From positions 62,001 to 126,000 of the forward strand of contig MKWG01000046.1 in the NCBI GenBank assembly GCA_001899685.1: a stretch of 64,000 nucleotides of DNA, given 5' to 3'. Shown piece after piece: positions 7,779 to 17,334 of the stretch. This DNA is from Sphingobacteriales bacterium 44-15. GTDB lineage: Bacteria > Bacteroidota > Bacteroidia > Chitinophagales > Chitinophagaceae. Within the stretch, counting starts at the first letter, position 1; each line of letters begins with the position of its first letter. The translations under genes were made by a program, and so were the position numbers. The notes beneath the pieces were generated by a model, which worked only from the letters and a program-made list of their open reading frames with translations, made no database searches and was not told the origin of the DNA.

Positions 7779-9505
7779 GTTATTTCGACTGGGCAATACT
7801 GGTCATAACGCTTGCCGGTATCATTTTTTATGGTATTTACAAAAGCCGTACTACCCGCAATCTCGATGGCTACTTCCTGAGCAACCGGGAAATGCCCTGG
7901 TATATGGTGCTCTTTAGTGTGATGGGCACACAGGCCAGCGCGATCACCTTTTTGTCGGCGCCGGGACAGGCATATACCGACGGGATGCGTTTTGTGCAAT
8001 ATTATTTTGGCCTGCCTCTGGCCATGATCGTGGTGTGCATCAGTTTCGTACCGATCTTTCGTAATGCAAAATTTTATACCGCTTACGAGTTCCTTGAAAA
8101 AAGATTTGATCTTAAAACACGCACGCTTACTTCTTTCCTGTTCCTGTTGCAGAGAGGGCTTTCTACCGGTATCAGCATTTATGCTCCTGCTATCATCTTG
8201 TCTTCCCTTTTAGGCTGGAATATCTACTGGACCAATATTTTCATGGGGGGGCTTCTTATTATCTATACGGCGCTTGGAGGAGCCAGGTCTGTGGCTTATA
8301 CGCAACAGCTCCAGATCGTGATCATATTTGCCAGCATGTTCATGGCCGGTTACCTGGTAGTAAAATATCTTCCGGAAGGAGTAGGCTTTTTCGATGCATT
8401 AAAAGTGGGTGGCGCGATGGGAAAGACCAATGTTATTACCACCGGTATAAAACCGGATGGCGGGTTTGACTGGAGAGATAAATATAATTTGCTTAGCGGC
8501 ATCATCGGCGGCTTTTTTCTCGCATTGTCTTATTTTGGAACTGATCAAAGCCAGGTAGGAAGGTATCTCACTGCCAGGTCTTTGCGGGAGAGCCGGATGG
8601 GGCTGCTGATGAACGGGCTGGTAAAAGTGCCGATGCAATTCTTAATACTGCTTTTAGGGGTGCTTATTTTTGCTTTTTACCAGTATCACAATGCTCCTTT
8701 ATTTTTTAACCAGTCGGAGATCAGCAAGGTGCATAACAGTCCCTACGGGGATTCGTTGCGGAGCGTGCAGCAGGCTTATGACCGCGTGGATGAGCAAAAA
8801 AAGGAATTAATGCAATCGCTCGTCGTTCAAAAAGGCGATATCAGTGCTGCAGATAAAGCCAGGCTTGCTGCGATCAATTACCAGCGCGACAGCCTCCGGA
8901 CTGTTTTTAAATCAATAATAGCGAAGCCCGAAGTTGGCGGCGATTCTAATGATGCCAATTATATTTTTCTCCGCTTTGTATTGGATTACCTCCCGAAGGG
9001 ATTGATAGGATTGCTGATCGCGGTAATATTTATTTCTTCCTGGGGAAGCATTGCTGCCGCGCTGAATTCCCTTGCTTCTACTACCATTGTAGATATCCAT
9101 AAAAAATTTATTAATAAAAATATGGATGAAAAGGCTGACTATGCCGCTTCGCGCTGGTATACTGTAGCCTGGGGAATATTTTGCATAATAGTGGCACAGT
9201 TTGCTTACAACCTTGGCAACAGTCTTATTGAAGCAGTGAATATCCTTGGCTCTCTTTTTTATGGCGTGATCCTCGGAGTTTTCCTGATCGCTTTTTTTGC
9301 AAAGCCTGTAAAAGGTACCGCAGTATTTCTGAGCGCACTGCTGGGGGAATGCGTGGTGCTTACACTGTTCCTGCTCAACGAGCATAATATCATTGATCTG
9401 GGCTTCTTATGGCTCAATGCAGTAGGTGCAATTGTAGTATTCTCCCTTGGATGGCTGCTCCAGTTGACATTTCTCAACAGGAAACCTTTTTCTGCCCGGA
9501 TATAG
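7775..9505 (+). CDS. Sodium:solute symporter (SSS family)
   Basis: A 576-residue inner-membrane transporter of the SSS family, which imports sugars, carboxylates or similar solutes with sodium. The N-terminal helix, the FFLSNREMPW-like loop (YFLSNREMPWYMV, residues 31-43), the SAITFLSAPGQAY segment and the late GLIGLLIAVIF..SSWGSIAAALNSLAS block are family hallmarks. About 13 hydrophobic helices can be counted. Odd: between about residues 310 and 390 there is a long hydrophilic, partly helical insertion (SEISKVHNS to KPEVGGDSND) not needed for the core fold. It ends an operon with an exported deacetylase, so it may import the product released by that enzyme. Confidence 0.9.
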   Translation: MSYFDWAILVITLAGIIFYGIYKSRTTRNLDGYFLSNREMPWYMVLFSVMGTQASAITFLSAPGQAYTDGMRFVQYYFGLPLAMIVVCISFVPIFRNAKFYTAYEFLEKRFDLKTRTLTSFLFLLQRGLSTGISIYAPAIILSSLLGWNIYWTNIFMGGLLIIYTALGGARSVAYTQQLQIVIIFASMFMAGYLVVKYLPEGVGFFDALKVGGAMGKTNVITTGIKPDGGFDWRDKYNLLSGIIGGFFLALSYFGTDQSQVGRYLTARSLRESRMGLLMNGLVKVPMQFLILLLGVLIFAFYQYHNAPLFFNQSEISKVHNSPYGDSLRSVQQAYDRVDEQKKELMQSLVVQKGDISAADKARLAAINYQRDSLRTVFKSIIAKPEVGGDSNDANYIFLRFVLDYLPKGLIGLLIAVIFISSWGSIAAALNSLASTTIVDIHKKFINKNMDEKADYAASRWYTVAWGIFCIIVAQFAYNLGNSLIEAVNILGSLFYGVILGVFLIAFFAKPVKGTAVFLSALLGECVVLTLFLLNEHNIIDLGFLWLNAVGAIVVFSLGWLLQLTFLNRKPFSARI

Positions 9506-9644
9506 CCGCCGGCAGGCAGTTGATCGAATAAAAAAAACCATTCAGCGATTCCTCCTTTTTTGTTTCATGATACAGAGTAATTTCACACCAGCTAATTGAA
9601 ACTACTTATTCATCCCTGTGAAATACACTAAAAAATCTGTAATC

Positions 9645-10316
9645 ATGAAAACATATTTATTATTAAGAGACAATGTTGAAACCGGGCCTTATACCAGGGA
9701 ACGTTTAGCACAAATGGAGCTCAGGTCTTTTGACCTGATATGGACCATAGACGAAAGCATCGTATGGAAATATCCGTCGGAGATCACTGAATTTAAACAA
9801 TTTTCCGAACGTCATTCTGTTACCGATGCAACCCGTGTAAATGGCATTAAAGAAAGACAGATACGCTTTTTCAGAGAATATATAAGCGATATGGATTTCA
9901 GGAGTGTGCATATTGACGGAACGGATATCCCCGATGCATTGACAAATGATATCCCTGCCGGCTATGAATACCTGGTGATGGCGGATAATTATAACAGGTA
10001 TGGGGGCAGTGTATATGTGGCATCAGAAGATAGCGCAGCAGCTGAACTGCAGGAAGAAAATGCAACGGCTGACGTAAAGAGATATCATATTCCCGGTAAT
10101 GAATATTTCATTTTGGGAGAAAGGCAAAAAGTAGATACTGTTGAAGTCATGGCAGATCCCGGCAGCTTTACTTCTTATTTCACAAGCTCTGAAGGCGGGA
10201 AGGAAAAGCATTGGAATGATGCCGGAAAAGAACATCCGGGGAAACGACGGGATATCCTGTATTCACTGACGGGGCTGGGAATGCTGCTTGCATCGCTGGC
10301 CAGCTATGTGAAATGA
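9645..10316 (+). CDS. GYF_2-like domain protein, C-terminally anchored (paralog 1)
   Basis: A 223-residue protein started at ATG 9645; an in-frame GTG at 9618 exists, but the domain begins directly at MKTYLLLRDN. Residues 1-50 (YLLLRDNVETGPYTRERLAQM..FDLIWT..SIVWKYPSEI) match the GYF_2/DUF4339 pattern of a small domain that binds proline-rich or membrane partners. A mid region without recognised fold follows. The last 20 residues (LYSLTGLGMLLASLASYVK) are one hydrophobic helix with no signal peptide upstream, giving a tail-anchored cytoplasmic protein. It is followed by a paralog at 10541 with the same architecture. Confidence 0.7.
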   Translation: MKTYLLLRDNVETGPYTRERLAQMELRSFDLIWTIDESIVWKYPSEITEFKQFSERHSVTDATRVNGIKERQIRFFREYISDMDFRSVHIDGTDIPDALTNDIPAGYEYLVMADNYNRYGGSVYVASEDSAAAELQEENATADVKRYHIPGNEYFILGERQKVDTVEVMADPGSFTSYFTSSEGGKEKHWNDAGKEHPGKRRDILYSLTGLGMLLASLASYVK

Positions 10317-10350
10317 TAATAAAATGAAAAAAATGTGATTGTTTTTGAGA

Positions 10351-10368
10351 ACTACTCATTAAAGTAGT
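10351..10368. promoter_or_regulatory. Palindrome ACTACT-N6-AGTAGT
   Basis: A perfect 6-bp-arm inverted repeat in the gap between the two GYF_2-like genes, 172 bp before the second. A related CACTAC-AAA-GTAGTG palindrome lies at 31092-31106. Either could be an operator; no T-tract follows, so it is not a terminator. Confidence 0.3.
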
Positions 10369-10540
10369 AATTTGCTGAACAGTTTACCGACAGGTGGTAG
10401 GCTGTTTAGTTTTTTAGTTAAAACCCGGTACTGTAATAACCCTGCAACCTACGCTGTTGACATATATCAAATCCTAAGCTCCTCTGAATACCAATAGCTA
10501 AATCTGAATTTGTATCTTCCTTTGATATAAAAATATAGGG

Positions 10541-11203
10541 ATGAAAGAGTATTTGCTATTGCGGAACAACAAACAATCCGGCCCTTACTCTGCTGAGGAC
10601 CTCCGGTCTATGGGACTTAGAGCGTTTGACCTTGTTTGGGTAGAAAAAAAGAGCAGTTGCTGGCGGTATCCTTCCGAGATCAGGGAATTGGCTCCCTTTG
10701 CCCCGCCGGCAGAAGAGACAGGTACTATGCCGTCACAGCAGGACGGGAAAGTGATAAATATTGCTGAAAAAACTATATCCCCCTCAAAAACAAATACGCC
10801 TCCTGCCGGAGCAGGTGAAGTAAAACATACCAATCATATTGTAACGCTGAAGCCCCAGGTTGATCAGGTACGCGTTAAAACGATCAAATCTATAGGTCAG
10901 ACCCGGATAGTAAATGTGCAGATGCGGGAGAATGACAGCATGGAGAAAAGCCCGGCATGGGTGAACAACTCTCCTGTAAGCACAGTAGCGGTCCCCGATA
11001 ATACTTATCTTCCTGCAGAAAACAGGGGGCAGCAGGATTTCAGATCAACAGCAGCTTTACCGGTACCCGGCGGCACAAACAAATTTTTTAGCATTAAAAC
11101 CTTCCAGGGAGATACTGATAATAAATTAGAGCTGATGGTATTGATGATAGGCGCCATATCATTGCTTGCCATTGCCTACCTGCTGATCACTTCTCCTTAT
11201 TAA
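10541..11203 (+). CDS. GYF_2-like domain protein, C-terminally anchored (paralog 2)
   Basis: A 220-residue paralog of the gene at 9645. Residues 1-50 (YLLLRNNKQSGPYSAEDLRSM, FDLVWVEKKSSCWRYPSEI) are close to the first copy, with the same order of GPY, the FDL block, Trp and YPSEI. The central part is low in complexity and rich in Pro, Thr, Gln and Val and is probably disordered. The end is one hydrophobic helix (LELMVLMIGAISLLAIAYLLI). The N-domains are conserved while the linkers have diverged completely, suggesting that the domain and the anchor carry the function. It probably has its own promoter because 224 bp separate it from paralog 1. Confidence 0.7.
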   Translation: MKEYLLLRNNKQSGPYSAEDLRSMGLRAFDLVWVEKKSSCWRYPSEIRELAPFAPPAEETGTMPSQQDGKVINIAEKTISPSKTNTPPAGAGEVKHTNHIVTLKPQVDQVRVKTIKSIGQTRIVNVQMRENDSMEKSPAWVNNSPVSTVAVPDNTYLPAENRGQQDFRSTAALPVPGGTNKFFSIKTFQGDTDNKLELMVLMIGAISLLAIAYLLITSPY

Positions 11204-11599
11204 AGCAGCCCATCCCGGCCTTCCCAAAGGGAAGGAGACCCAAACACAGTCCCCGCTATGCGAAGATTGATTATGAGCAGAGAGGAACAGGAAACGTCAG
11301 ACGAGAAATCTCTCACACCTTAAGTGTTAACATAGTCTTTCATTTAAGCCTTTACTCTTACCTTATTGTTAAAGACTTACCCGGAGAGCTCATTAGTGTT
11401 ATTATTTGATATTATTGTGCTGATAGTAGGATTGATAGTAAAGGCCTGGGGGATATTTTTCTCCGGGCCTTTTTATTGGATAATTACACATTTACCTTTC
11501 TTTTTTCCTTTTCTACCTGTTTATCCAATTACCTGGAGGCATTTCATTTTTTAGCAATATTCTCTATTTATAGTATATTCATTATGGTTATATCCGGTT
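11204..11599. other. Gap without a convincing gene (396 bp)
   Basis: The gap holds a short hairpin CCTTCCC-AAA-GGGAAGG at 11219-11235, a stretch of repeat-family words near 11275-11325, and a clear terminator-like hairpin at 11440-11474. A 62-codon frame at 11366-11554 encodes mostly hydrophobic low-complexity residues across that hairpin; I do not consider it a gene. Confidence 0.5.
11440..11474 (+). terminator. Rho-independent terminator-like hairpin upstream of AsmA-like gene
   Basis: AAAGGCCTGGGG pairs with CTCCGGGCCTTT through two G-T wobbles around a 9-base loop, followed by a T-run (11470-11474, then ATT). It ends transcription from the GYF_2-like gene or acts as a leader attenuator for the gene at 11600. 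Confidence 0.6.
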
Positions 11600-14500
11600 A
11601 TGAATAGTTTTCTGAAGAAAAAAAAATGGATAAGACGGCTTTTGATTTTGCTGCTGATCGCGGGAACTTTGATCTTTGGCGTATACTATACTATCCTTTT
11701 CCGGTTTAAGGAAGCTGTCCAGTTTATTGTAGACCGCGAATCTGACGGCACATATTCCTTTGATGCATCTTCCATTAAAGTGTCACTGCTTAAAAAGACG
11801 ATAAGGATCAGGAATGCTTTACTCACCTGTAAAGATACGCTGGGTCAGGCAACGCATTATGATATCAGCATCCCGAAGGCTTTTCTGTCAGTAGAATCAT
11901 GGCACACCATTCTTGTTGAAGGAAAAATAGTGGTGGACAGCCTGGTAGTGGATTCTCCGGGGTTTAATGTGCATGAGCATACTGCGCACAGGCGTAGTAA
12001 TATATCAATGCAGGTATCCAATGTGTTCGAGGTATTGCAAAAGGTAAAAACGTATCTCAGGATCGGTTCCTTTACATTGAATAATGCCGCTTTCACGTAT
12101 GGTAACCGCTATGAGCCCGCATCTTTTGGCAGCAGCCACATCAATTTTTCAGTAAAAAATTTTTCAGGCGCCGGTGGTGAGGACAGATTTTTTTCATCAG
12201 ATGATGTTGACCTGAAAATCAGCCGGCAGCACTGGGCGCTTCCCGACGGCAAGCATACTATTGATTTCAGTAAATTACACTTTTCCGGCTCAAAGCGTTT
12301 TTTTGAAGTGGATTCCTTTGCGTTCAGCGGCAGGGATTCCCTTGATAATTTCTTTGCAGTAAAGGCCGATAAGCTTTTCTTTAATTCAGAAGATCTTGCA
12401 TCTGTATATACCAACGAGCAATTATTGCTCGACAGCGTTATTCTTTTTCGTCCCGTAATAACAATACCCCTTTCCCGGAAGGGCAATGCACAGGCGGCAG
12501 ATACCACGCAGCTTATTACCCGTTCCCTTCAGAAAATGTTCCGTTCGGTTAACCTGAAGTATGTGGATGTAAGAGAAGGGCATGTAGCATTCAGCAGGGC
12601 AGATACTGTAAGGCAGCCTTATATTTCTGATGGCACGGATCTGAGAATATATAATCTTACCGTAAAGGGCGATACAAGCCGCATCACTACAGATAGCGTG
12701 GTGCTTTCCCAAAAGGGAATAATGTATGTTACCAACGACAGCCTCTTCAGGCTTACGATCGGGGAATTCTATCTTCGTAATGATGATGTGCTGCTGAAAA
12801 ATGCAGTATACGGTCCTACTGAAAGGAACCGGAATCCCCGGTCCGTAACATTTAAAGCGCCGCTGCTCAGGCTTCATAATATTGGTATGGAAGACCTGAT
12901 CGCTAAAAGACTGCGCGCTGAAGAAGCAGAGCTGATAGATCCTGAGATCATTTTTACCAATGCGCCAAAAATGCCCGGTAAAACAGCATCAAAGGAAAAA
13001 CAGTTATCCTCTCCCCTGGATAGCGACAATAAATTCTATACTACCCTTCATGGTATACGAGAGCTGATATCGGTAGAAAAGTTTCGTATTCAGAAGGGGC
13101 GTCTCAGCTATACCACATCAGGCAAAGACCCGGTAAAAGCGAGGATGGATGGCGTGAATATGGTGATATTGCTCAATCAGTTTTTCTCAAGCGACTCACT
13201 GGTTGACATCAAACGATCCCTGCAGCAGGTAAATATCGGGAATATCATGCTTTCTACACCAAGGATGGATCTTTCTATTGCTGATTTTAATTTAAAAGGG
13301 GAATACAGACACAATACGTCAGCCTCTTTTCAGCTTACCTTCCATAATGGAATGGCAGTTGCAGGCAGCAATTTGTCGTGGATCATTTTTGACTGGGACA
13401 GGTTCCAGAGAGACAGGAGCATATTCGTAAATACGATGCATATCGGGGCATTGTCTGTAGAAACCGGGAATAACGGTAATGTTCATAGCGTTGATGTTAC
13501 GGAAAAAGGGTTGCCGCCTATACATATTGACAGGCTGGATGTAGATACACTTTTATTTATGCAGGGTAATCCGGTCAAAGGCGTATCGCTCCAGGGGGCG
13601 GCTATTTGTCTTGATGGGCTGAGCTTTGATAAGCGCAAACTTTTATGGGGCAATATACAGGGAAGGCTGTCTGACATTACAGTACACCGGCCACATATAA
13701 GTGCCTGGATCAAAAGTATTCACATAGACAACCAGTCTGCAAGTGTGGCAGAACAGGTTGAAATTGAGTCTGTGTCCGGAAGCAGCAGGCTGCAGATGGC
13801 CATTCCGCGTTTAAAAATTGATCTCCCGCTGCATACTAATCATTTTTCAGATATGCACTTTAATTCATTATGGCTTGAACAGCCGGAGCTGAAATTAGTA
13901 AAACGGCAAAATGACGATCAGCGGCAAAACGGAACCCCTGTTTCCACAAAAGATGGAATGGCTGTTACTATCGATAAGCTGCATCTGGATAACGGGGATT
14001 TTCTTTATACAGACAGTACAGGCATCAGACCTGCAATGATGGATGCAAAGTTCGACCTTACAGCCGGCAATATAATATATAACGGCAGTAATGATGCCGT
14101 TGCTGTTTTTGACAGGATGGAAGCCGGTATTAAGCGCTTGCATTATCACAAAAGAGCCATTGCTGCGGAAGTACCTCAGATGGATATGGTAGCGGCTGAC
14201 GGGAAAATACTAAAGGGCAGAGATGGCTTAGGGTTAAAGGCTGCTGTGAACATGCATTGGCAGGATGCTGACATTACTGCTCAAAATGCAGACAGCAACG
14301 GTATATTCATCAAACAGCTCTCGGGGAATTTTAATAATAATGTCTTTGTTCTATTACCCGGCGCAAAAATGCAGTGGCAGGATATTGTAAAGCACGCAAA
14401 TATCAGGAGTGAGCATGCCGGTTATAAAAGCGCTTATATAAATGCAGAAGCGAACAGTGTAGTGTGGGATCGCTTTCACCGCAGCTTATCCGTTGGCGCC

Positions 14501-15466
14501 TTTAGGATAGATCCCACCCTCGATGCTGACAGTTATTTTAGCAAAAAGGGCTACCAGTCCGACTATATCACCTTAAAGGGAAAAAGCTTACAGGTAAGCG
14601 GCGTGCAATGGAGTAACCATGAAAAAGATGCTGCTGTATCAGCAGAGAAAATGGTGGTGTATAACCCCGCGCTCACTACTTTTAAAGACAAACGTCTTCC
14701 TGTGATGAAAGGCAGGGAGAAGATGATGTTTACACAACTGGTAAAGAAAATTAAATATCCTTTTACCGTAGATTCTGTTCAGGTAATGGATGCCACCGTA
14801 ACAGTGAATGAAATTGTTGAAAAGACCAATCACAAGGCTGTTGTGCCCCTGGAAAACGTGAATGCCCTGATCACTGGCATCGGTAACAGGTACAGCAGGC
14901 AGGATAGCCTTACGCTAAGCGCTGATTTCCGCCTGTACGATATTCAGCTTCATCATCTTGCTTACAGAGAAGCTTATGCCGACTCCCTGTCCTCATTCAG
15001 CATGCAGCTCAATGCTTCCCCCATCGTACTGCCGCGGCTGAGCGCGCTCACTATACCTTTTGCCAATATCCGTATCGCCGGCGGTTATGCTGATACGTTA
15101 TATGCCAGGTGGTATGGCAATACTTATGCGGCTGCAGGAGATATGCATTTATACTACAATAAGCTCAGGATAAATGTGCTTGGGGAAGATGATACTTCAA
15201 AAGCGGGCTTCTTTCGCCGCATGGGAAATGCAATAGCTAACGGGATAGCCCTGCACCAGAAAAATGATAAGGCAGCCTATATCTTTTTTGTGCGTGATAA
15301 GCAACGTTCCGTTTTTAATTTCTGGGTGAAATCATTATTGAACGGCGCTATGGGCAGCGCTACGCTTTTTCAAAGTAAAAAACATTACAGGAGCTATCTG
15401 AGAGACAGAGAAAAATACTCGCTTCCGGATATGGAGAGTGATATAAGTGATATAAGTGGTAAGTGA
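11600..15466 (+). CDS. AsmA/TamB-like envelope protein (1288 aa)
   Basis: A very large protein with one N-terminal membrane helix (about residues 13-32, after a basic MNSFLKKKKWIRR) and an otherwise soluble, strand-rich body that would lie in the periplasm. Repeated short strands of the type DSLVVDSPGF, IHIDRLDVDTLLF and LHLDNGDFLYTD are typical of AsmA/TamB/DUF748-like bridge proteins that move lipids between inner and outer membranes. Family assignment is by architecture rather than by a specific motif. The last residues (SDISDISGK) and the stop codon are encoded by intergenic repeat sequence (see 15436-15597), so the true conserved end is probably near SLPDME. Confidence 0.65.
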   Translation: MNSFLKKKKWIRRLLILLLIAGTLIFGVYYTILFRFKEAVQFIVDRESDGTYSFDASSIKVSLLKKTIRIRNALLTCKDTLGQATHYDISIPKAFLSVESWHTILVEGKIVVDSLVVDSPGFNVHEHTAHRRSNISMQVSNVFEVLQKVKTYLRIGSFTLNNAAFTYGNRYEPASFGSSHINFSVKNFSGAGGEDRFFSSDDVDLKISRQHWALPDGKHTIDFSKLHFSGSKRFFEVDSFAFSGRDSLDNFFAVKADKLFFNSEDLASVYTNEQLLLDSVILFRPVITIPLSRKGNAQAADTTQLITRSLQKMFRSVNLKYVDVREGHVAFSRADTVRQPYISDGTDLRIYNLTVKGDTSRITTDSVVLSQKGIMYVTNDSLFRLTIGEFYLRNDDVLLKNAVYGPTERNRNPRSVTFKAPLLRLHNIGMEDLIAKRLRAEEAELIDPEIIFTNAPKMPGKTASKEKQLSSPLDSDNKFYTTLHGIRELISVEKFRIQKGRLSYTTSGKDPVKARMDGVNMVILLNQFFSSDSLVDIKRSLQQVNIGNIMLSTPRMDLSIADFNLKGEYRHNTSASFQLTFHNGMAVAGSNLSWIIFDWDRFQRDRSIFVNTMHIGALSVETGNNGNVHSVDVTEKGLPPIHIDRLDVDTLLFMQGNPVKGVSLQGAAICLDGLSFDKRKLLWGNIQGRLSDITVHRPHISAWIKSIHIDNQSASVAEQVEIESVSGSSRLQMAIPRLKIDLPLHTNHFSDMHFNSLWLEQPELKLVKRQNDDQRQNGTPVSTKDGMAVTIDKLHLDNGDFLYTDSTGIRPAMMDAKFDLTAGNIIYNGSNDAVAVFDRMEAGIKRLHYHKRAIAAEVPQMDMVAADGKILKGRDGLGLKAAVNMHWQDADITAQNADSNGIFIKQLSGNFNNNVFVLLPGAKMQWQDIVKHANIRSEHAGYKSAYINAEANSVVWDRFHRSLSVGAFRIDPTLDADSYFSKKGYQSDYITLKGKSLQVSGVQWSNHEKDAAVSAEKMVVYNPALTTFKDKRLPVMKGREKMMFTQLVKKIKYPFTVDSVQVMDATVTVNEIVEKTNHKAVVPLENVNALITGIGNRYSRQDSLTLSADFRLYDIQLHHLAYREAYADSLSSFSMQLNASPIVLPRLSALTIPFANIRIAGGYADTLYARWYGNTYAAAGDMHLYYNKLRINVLGEDDTSKAGFFRRMGNAIANGIALHQKNDKAAYIFFVRDKQRSVFNFWVKSLLNGAMGSATLFQSKKHYRSYLRDREKYSLPDMESDISDISGK

Positions 15467-15597
15467 TAAGTGGTAAGTCGTAAGGCAATGGTGAATGAAG
15501 TGTGAGAGGTGTGAGGTATGGGATATGGGGTGAAAGGTGAAAAGGCAAACGCCAAAGGTAACAGGCTGACCTGAAACCTGATACCTGTACCCTCCCT
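15436..15597. repeat. Intergenic repeat block entering the 3' end of the AsmA-like gene
   Basis: A run of near-repeats: GATATAAGTGATATAAGTGG, AGTGGTAAGTGATAAGTGGTAAG, then GTGTGAGAGGTGTGAGG, GGTGAAAGGTGAAAAGG and finally CCTGAAACCTGATACCTGTACCC. These are the same words found at 42520-42605 and 58562-58640. It fills the whole gap between convergent genes, so it may be a two-way terminator region. Confidence 0.6.
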
Positions 15598-17313
15598 CTA
15601 CAGATCCCCCTTTCTCAGCTCCCCAAATGCATAGTCAGCAGCCCGTGCAGAAAATGCCATATAAGTAAGCGACGGGTTTTGGGTGGAGGTGGATGTCATA
15701 CATGCGCCGTCTGTGACAAATACGTTTTTACAGGCATGCAACTGGTGCCATTTATTGAGCAAAGATGTTTTAGGATCATGTCCCATGCGCACACCTCCCA
15801 TTTCGTGTATATCAAGGCCGGGCGCTTTATCCGCCCTGGCGGGACGGATATCCGTAAAGCCTGCTGATCCGAACATTTCAGCCATCTGGTCAAGATAATC
15901 CTGCCGCATTTTTTCGTCATTATCATCGTATACGACCGCTATCTTTAATTGAGGGATCCCCCAGTCGTCTTTCTTTTCTTTATCAAGCGATACATGGTTG
16001 GTTTCCTTCGGAATGGTTTCTCCCATCATGTGCGAGCCTACTCTCCATTCTCCAAGGGAAGGATTGAGCAGGTGTTCTTTGAGCGCGACGCCTGTCCCTG
16101 AATGATCAGCGATTTCGCTTCGGTGTGCGCTGAAGCCGGCAGCATATCCACGCAGGAAATCTGTTTCCTGGCGGAATACATTTCTGAACCTTGGTATATA
16201 ACCGCCCCCTACCGGGTTTCTTCCATCGGTACGGTATTGCTTCATCCCGTTGTAAACGGCACTGATCGTTGCACTATAATTATGAAAGGCGACATATTTC
16301 CCCAGGAGACCGTTGTCATTACCAAGTCCGTTCGGAAAACGGCCGGAAACAGAATTAAGGAGGATAAGATTTGTATTTAACGCCGATGCATTTACAAAAA
16401 TAACTTTTGCATAATATTCTGTTTCCTTCCTGGTATTGGCGTCAATTACTTTTACACCTGTTGCCCTGCCTTTCTTTTCATCATAGATAACGGAATGTAC
16501 TACTGAAAAAGGACGAAGCGTTAAATTCCCGGTTTTGGCCGCCCAGGGAATAGTAGAAGCATTGCTGCTGAAATATCCGCCGAACGGACAACCACGCTGG
16601 CAAAGCACCCTGTTCTGACATTGCCCTCTTCCCTGCTGGAAATGTATGGGTTGGGGCCGTGAGAGGTGAGCTCCTCTTGCACTGACAATATGCCTGCCAG
16701 GATATTTTTGATGTACATGTTCACGGAAATAATCTTCCACAGCATTCAGGGGGTATCCTGGCAGAAAGTCACCATCCGGTAGTTCTTTCAGCCCGTCCCT
16801 GTTACCTGATATGCCTGCAAATTTTTCCACATGGCTGTACCATGGGGCAATATCCTTATACCGTATTGGCCAATCTACCGCAAAACCATCTCTTGCAGGG
16901 CCTTCAAAATCATAATCGCTCCATCGTTGTGTCTGCCTTGCCCACAACAGTGATTTTCCGCCTACCTGGTAGCCGCGGATCCAGTCAAATGGTTTTTCCT
17001 GCACATAAGGATGCTCATTGTCTTTTACAAAGAAATGCATGGCATCTTCCCTGAAGGCATAGCAGCGGCTGACAACAGGCGCTGCTTTCTGAATAGCAAG
17101 AGGCATCTCCCCGCGATGCTCAAACTCGTAGGGCATCATGTTGGTGGTAGGATAGTCTTTAATATGCTCCACATTGCGCCCGCGTTCGAGCAGGAGCGTT
17201 TTCAGTCCTCTTTCAGTAAGTTCCTTTGCCGACCAGCCCCCGCTGATGCCGGAGCCTATAACGATGGCGTCGAAAGTTCTGTCTTTAATGCTGTCACCGG
17301 TAATTTCGGGCAT
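15598..17313 (-). CDS. GMC-family FAD oxidoreductase (dehydrogenase large subunit)
   Basis: A 571-residue flavoprotein. The FAD dinucleotide motif is DAIVIGSGISGGWSA (residues 15-29), and the C-terminal GMC active-site blocks are HEMGGVRMGHD and STQNPSLTYMAF, giving the usual His and Asn. This subclass oxidises sugars or sugar alcohols and pairs with a small subunit; the partner is the next gene upstream at 17335, only 21 bp away. The pair matches the large and small subunits of periplasmic sorbitol/gluconate/glucoside-3-dehydrogenase systems. No own signal peptide is seen, consistent with hitch-hiker export on the partner. No cytochrome subunit is adjacent. Confidence 0.88.
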   Translation of the reverse strand: MPEITGDSIKDRTFDAIVIGSGISGGWSAKELTERGLKTLLLERGRNVEHIKDYPTTNMMPYEFEHRGEMPLAIQKAAPVVSRCYAFREDAMHFFVKDNEHPYVQEKPFDWIRGYQVGGKSLLWARQTQRWSDYDFEGPARDGFAVDWPIRYKDIAPWYSHVEKFAGISGNRDGLKELPDGDFLPGYPLNAVEDYFREHVHQKYPGRHIVSARGAHLSRPQPIHFQQGRGQCQNRVLCQRGCPFGGYFSSNASTIPWAAKTGNLTLRPFSVVHSVIYDEKKGRATGVKVIDANTRKETEYYAKVIFVNASALNTNLILLNSVSGRFPNGLGNDNGLLGKYVAFHNYSATISAVYNGMKQYRTDGRNPVGGGYIPRFRNVFRQETDFLRGYAAGFSAHRSEIADHSGTGVALKEHLLNPSLGEWRVGSHMMGETIPKETNHVSLDKEKKDDWGIPQLKIAVVYDDNDEKMRQDYLDQMAEMFGSAGFTDIRPARADKAPGLDIHEMGGVRMGHDPKTSLLNKWHQLHACKNVFVTDGACMTSTSTQNPSLTYMAFSARAADYAFGELRKGDL

Positions 17314-17334
17314 GTGTTATCGTTAGAAAGTTCA

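Noticed and set aside
11366-11554. 62-codon hydrophobic frame
   Set aside because: It spans a terminator hairpin, is low in complexity and shows no gene-like features.
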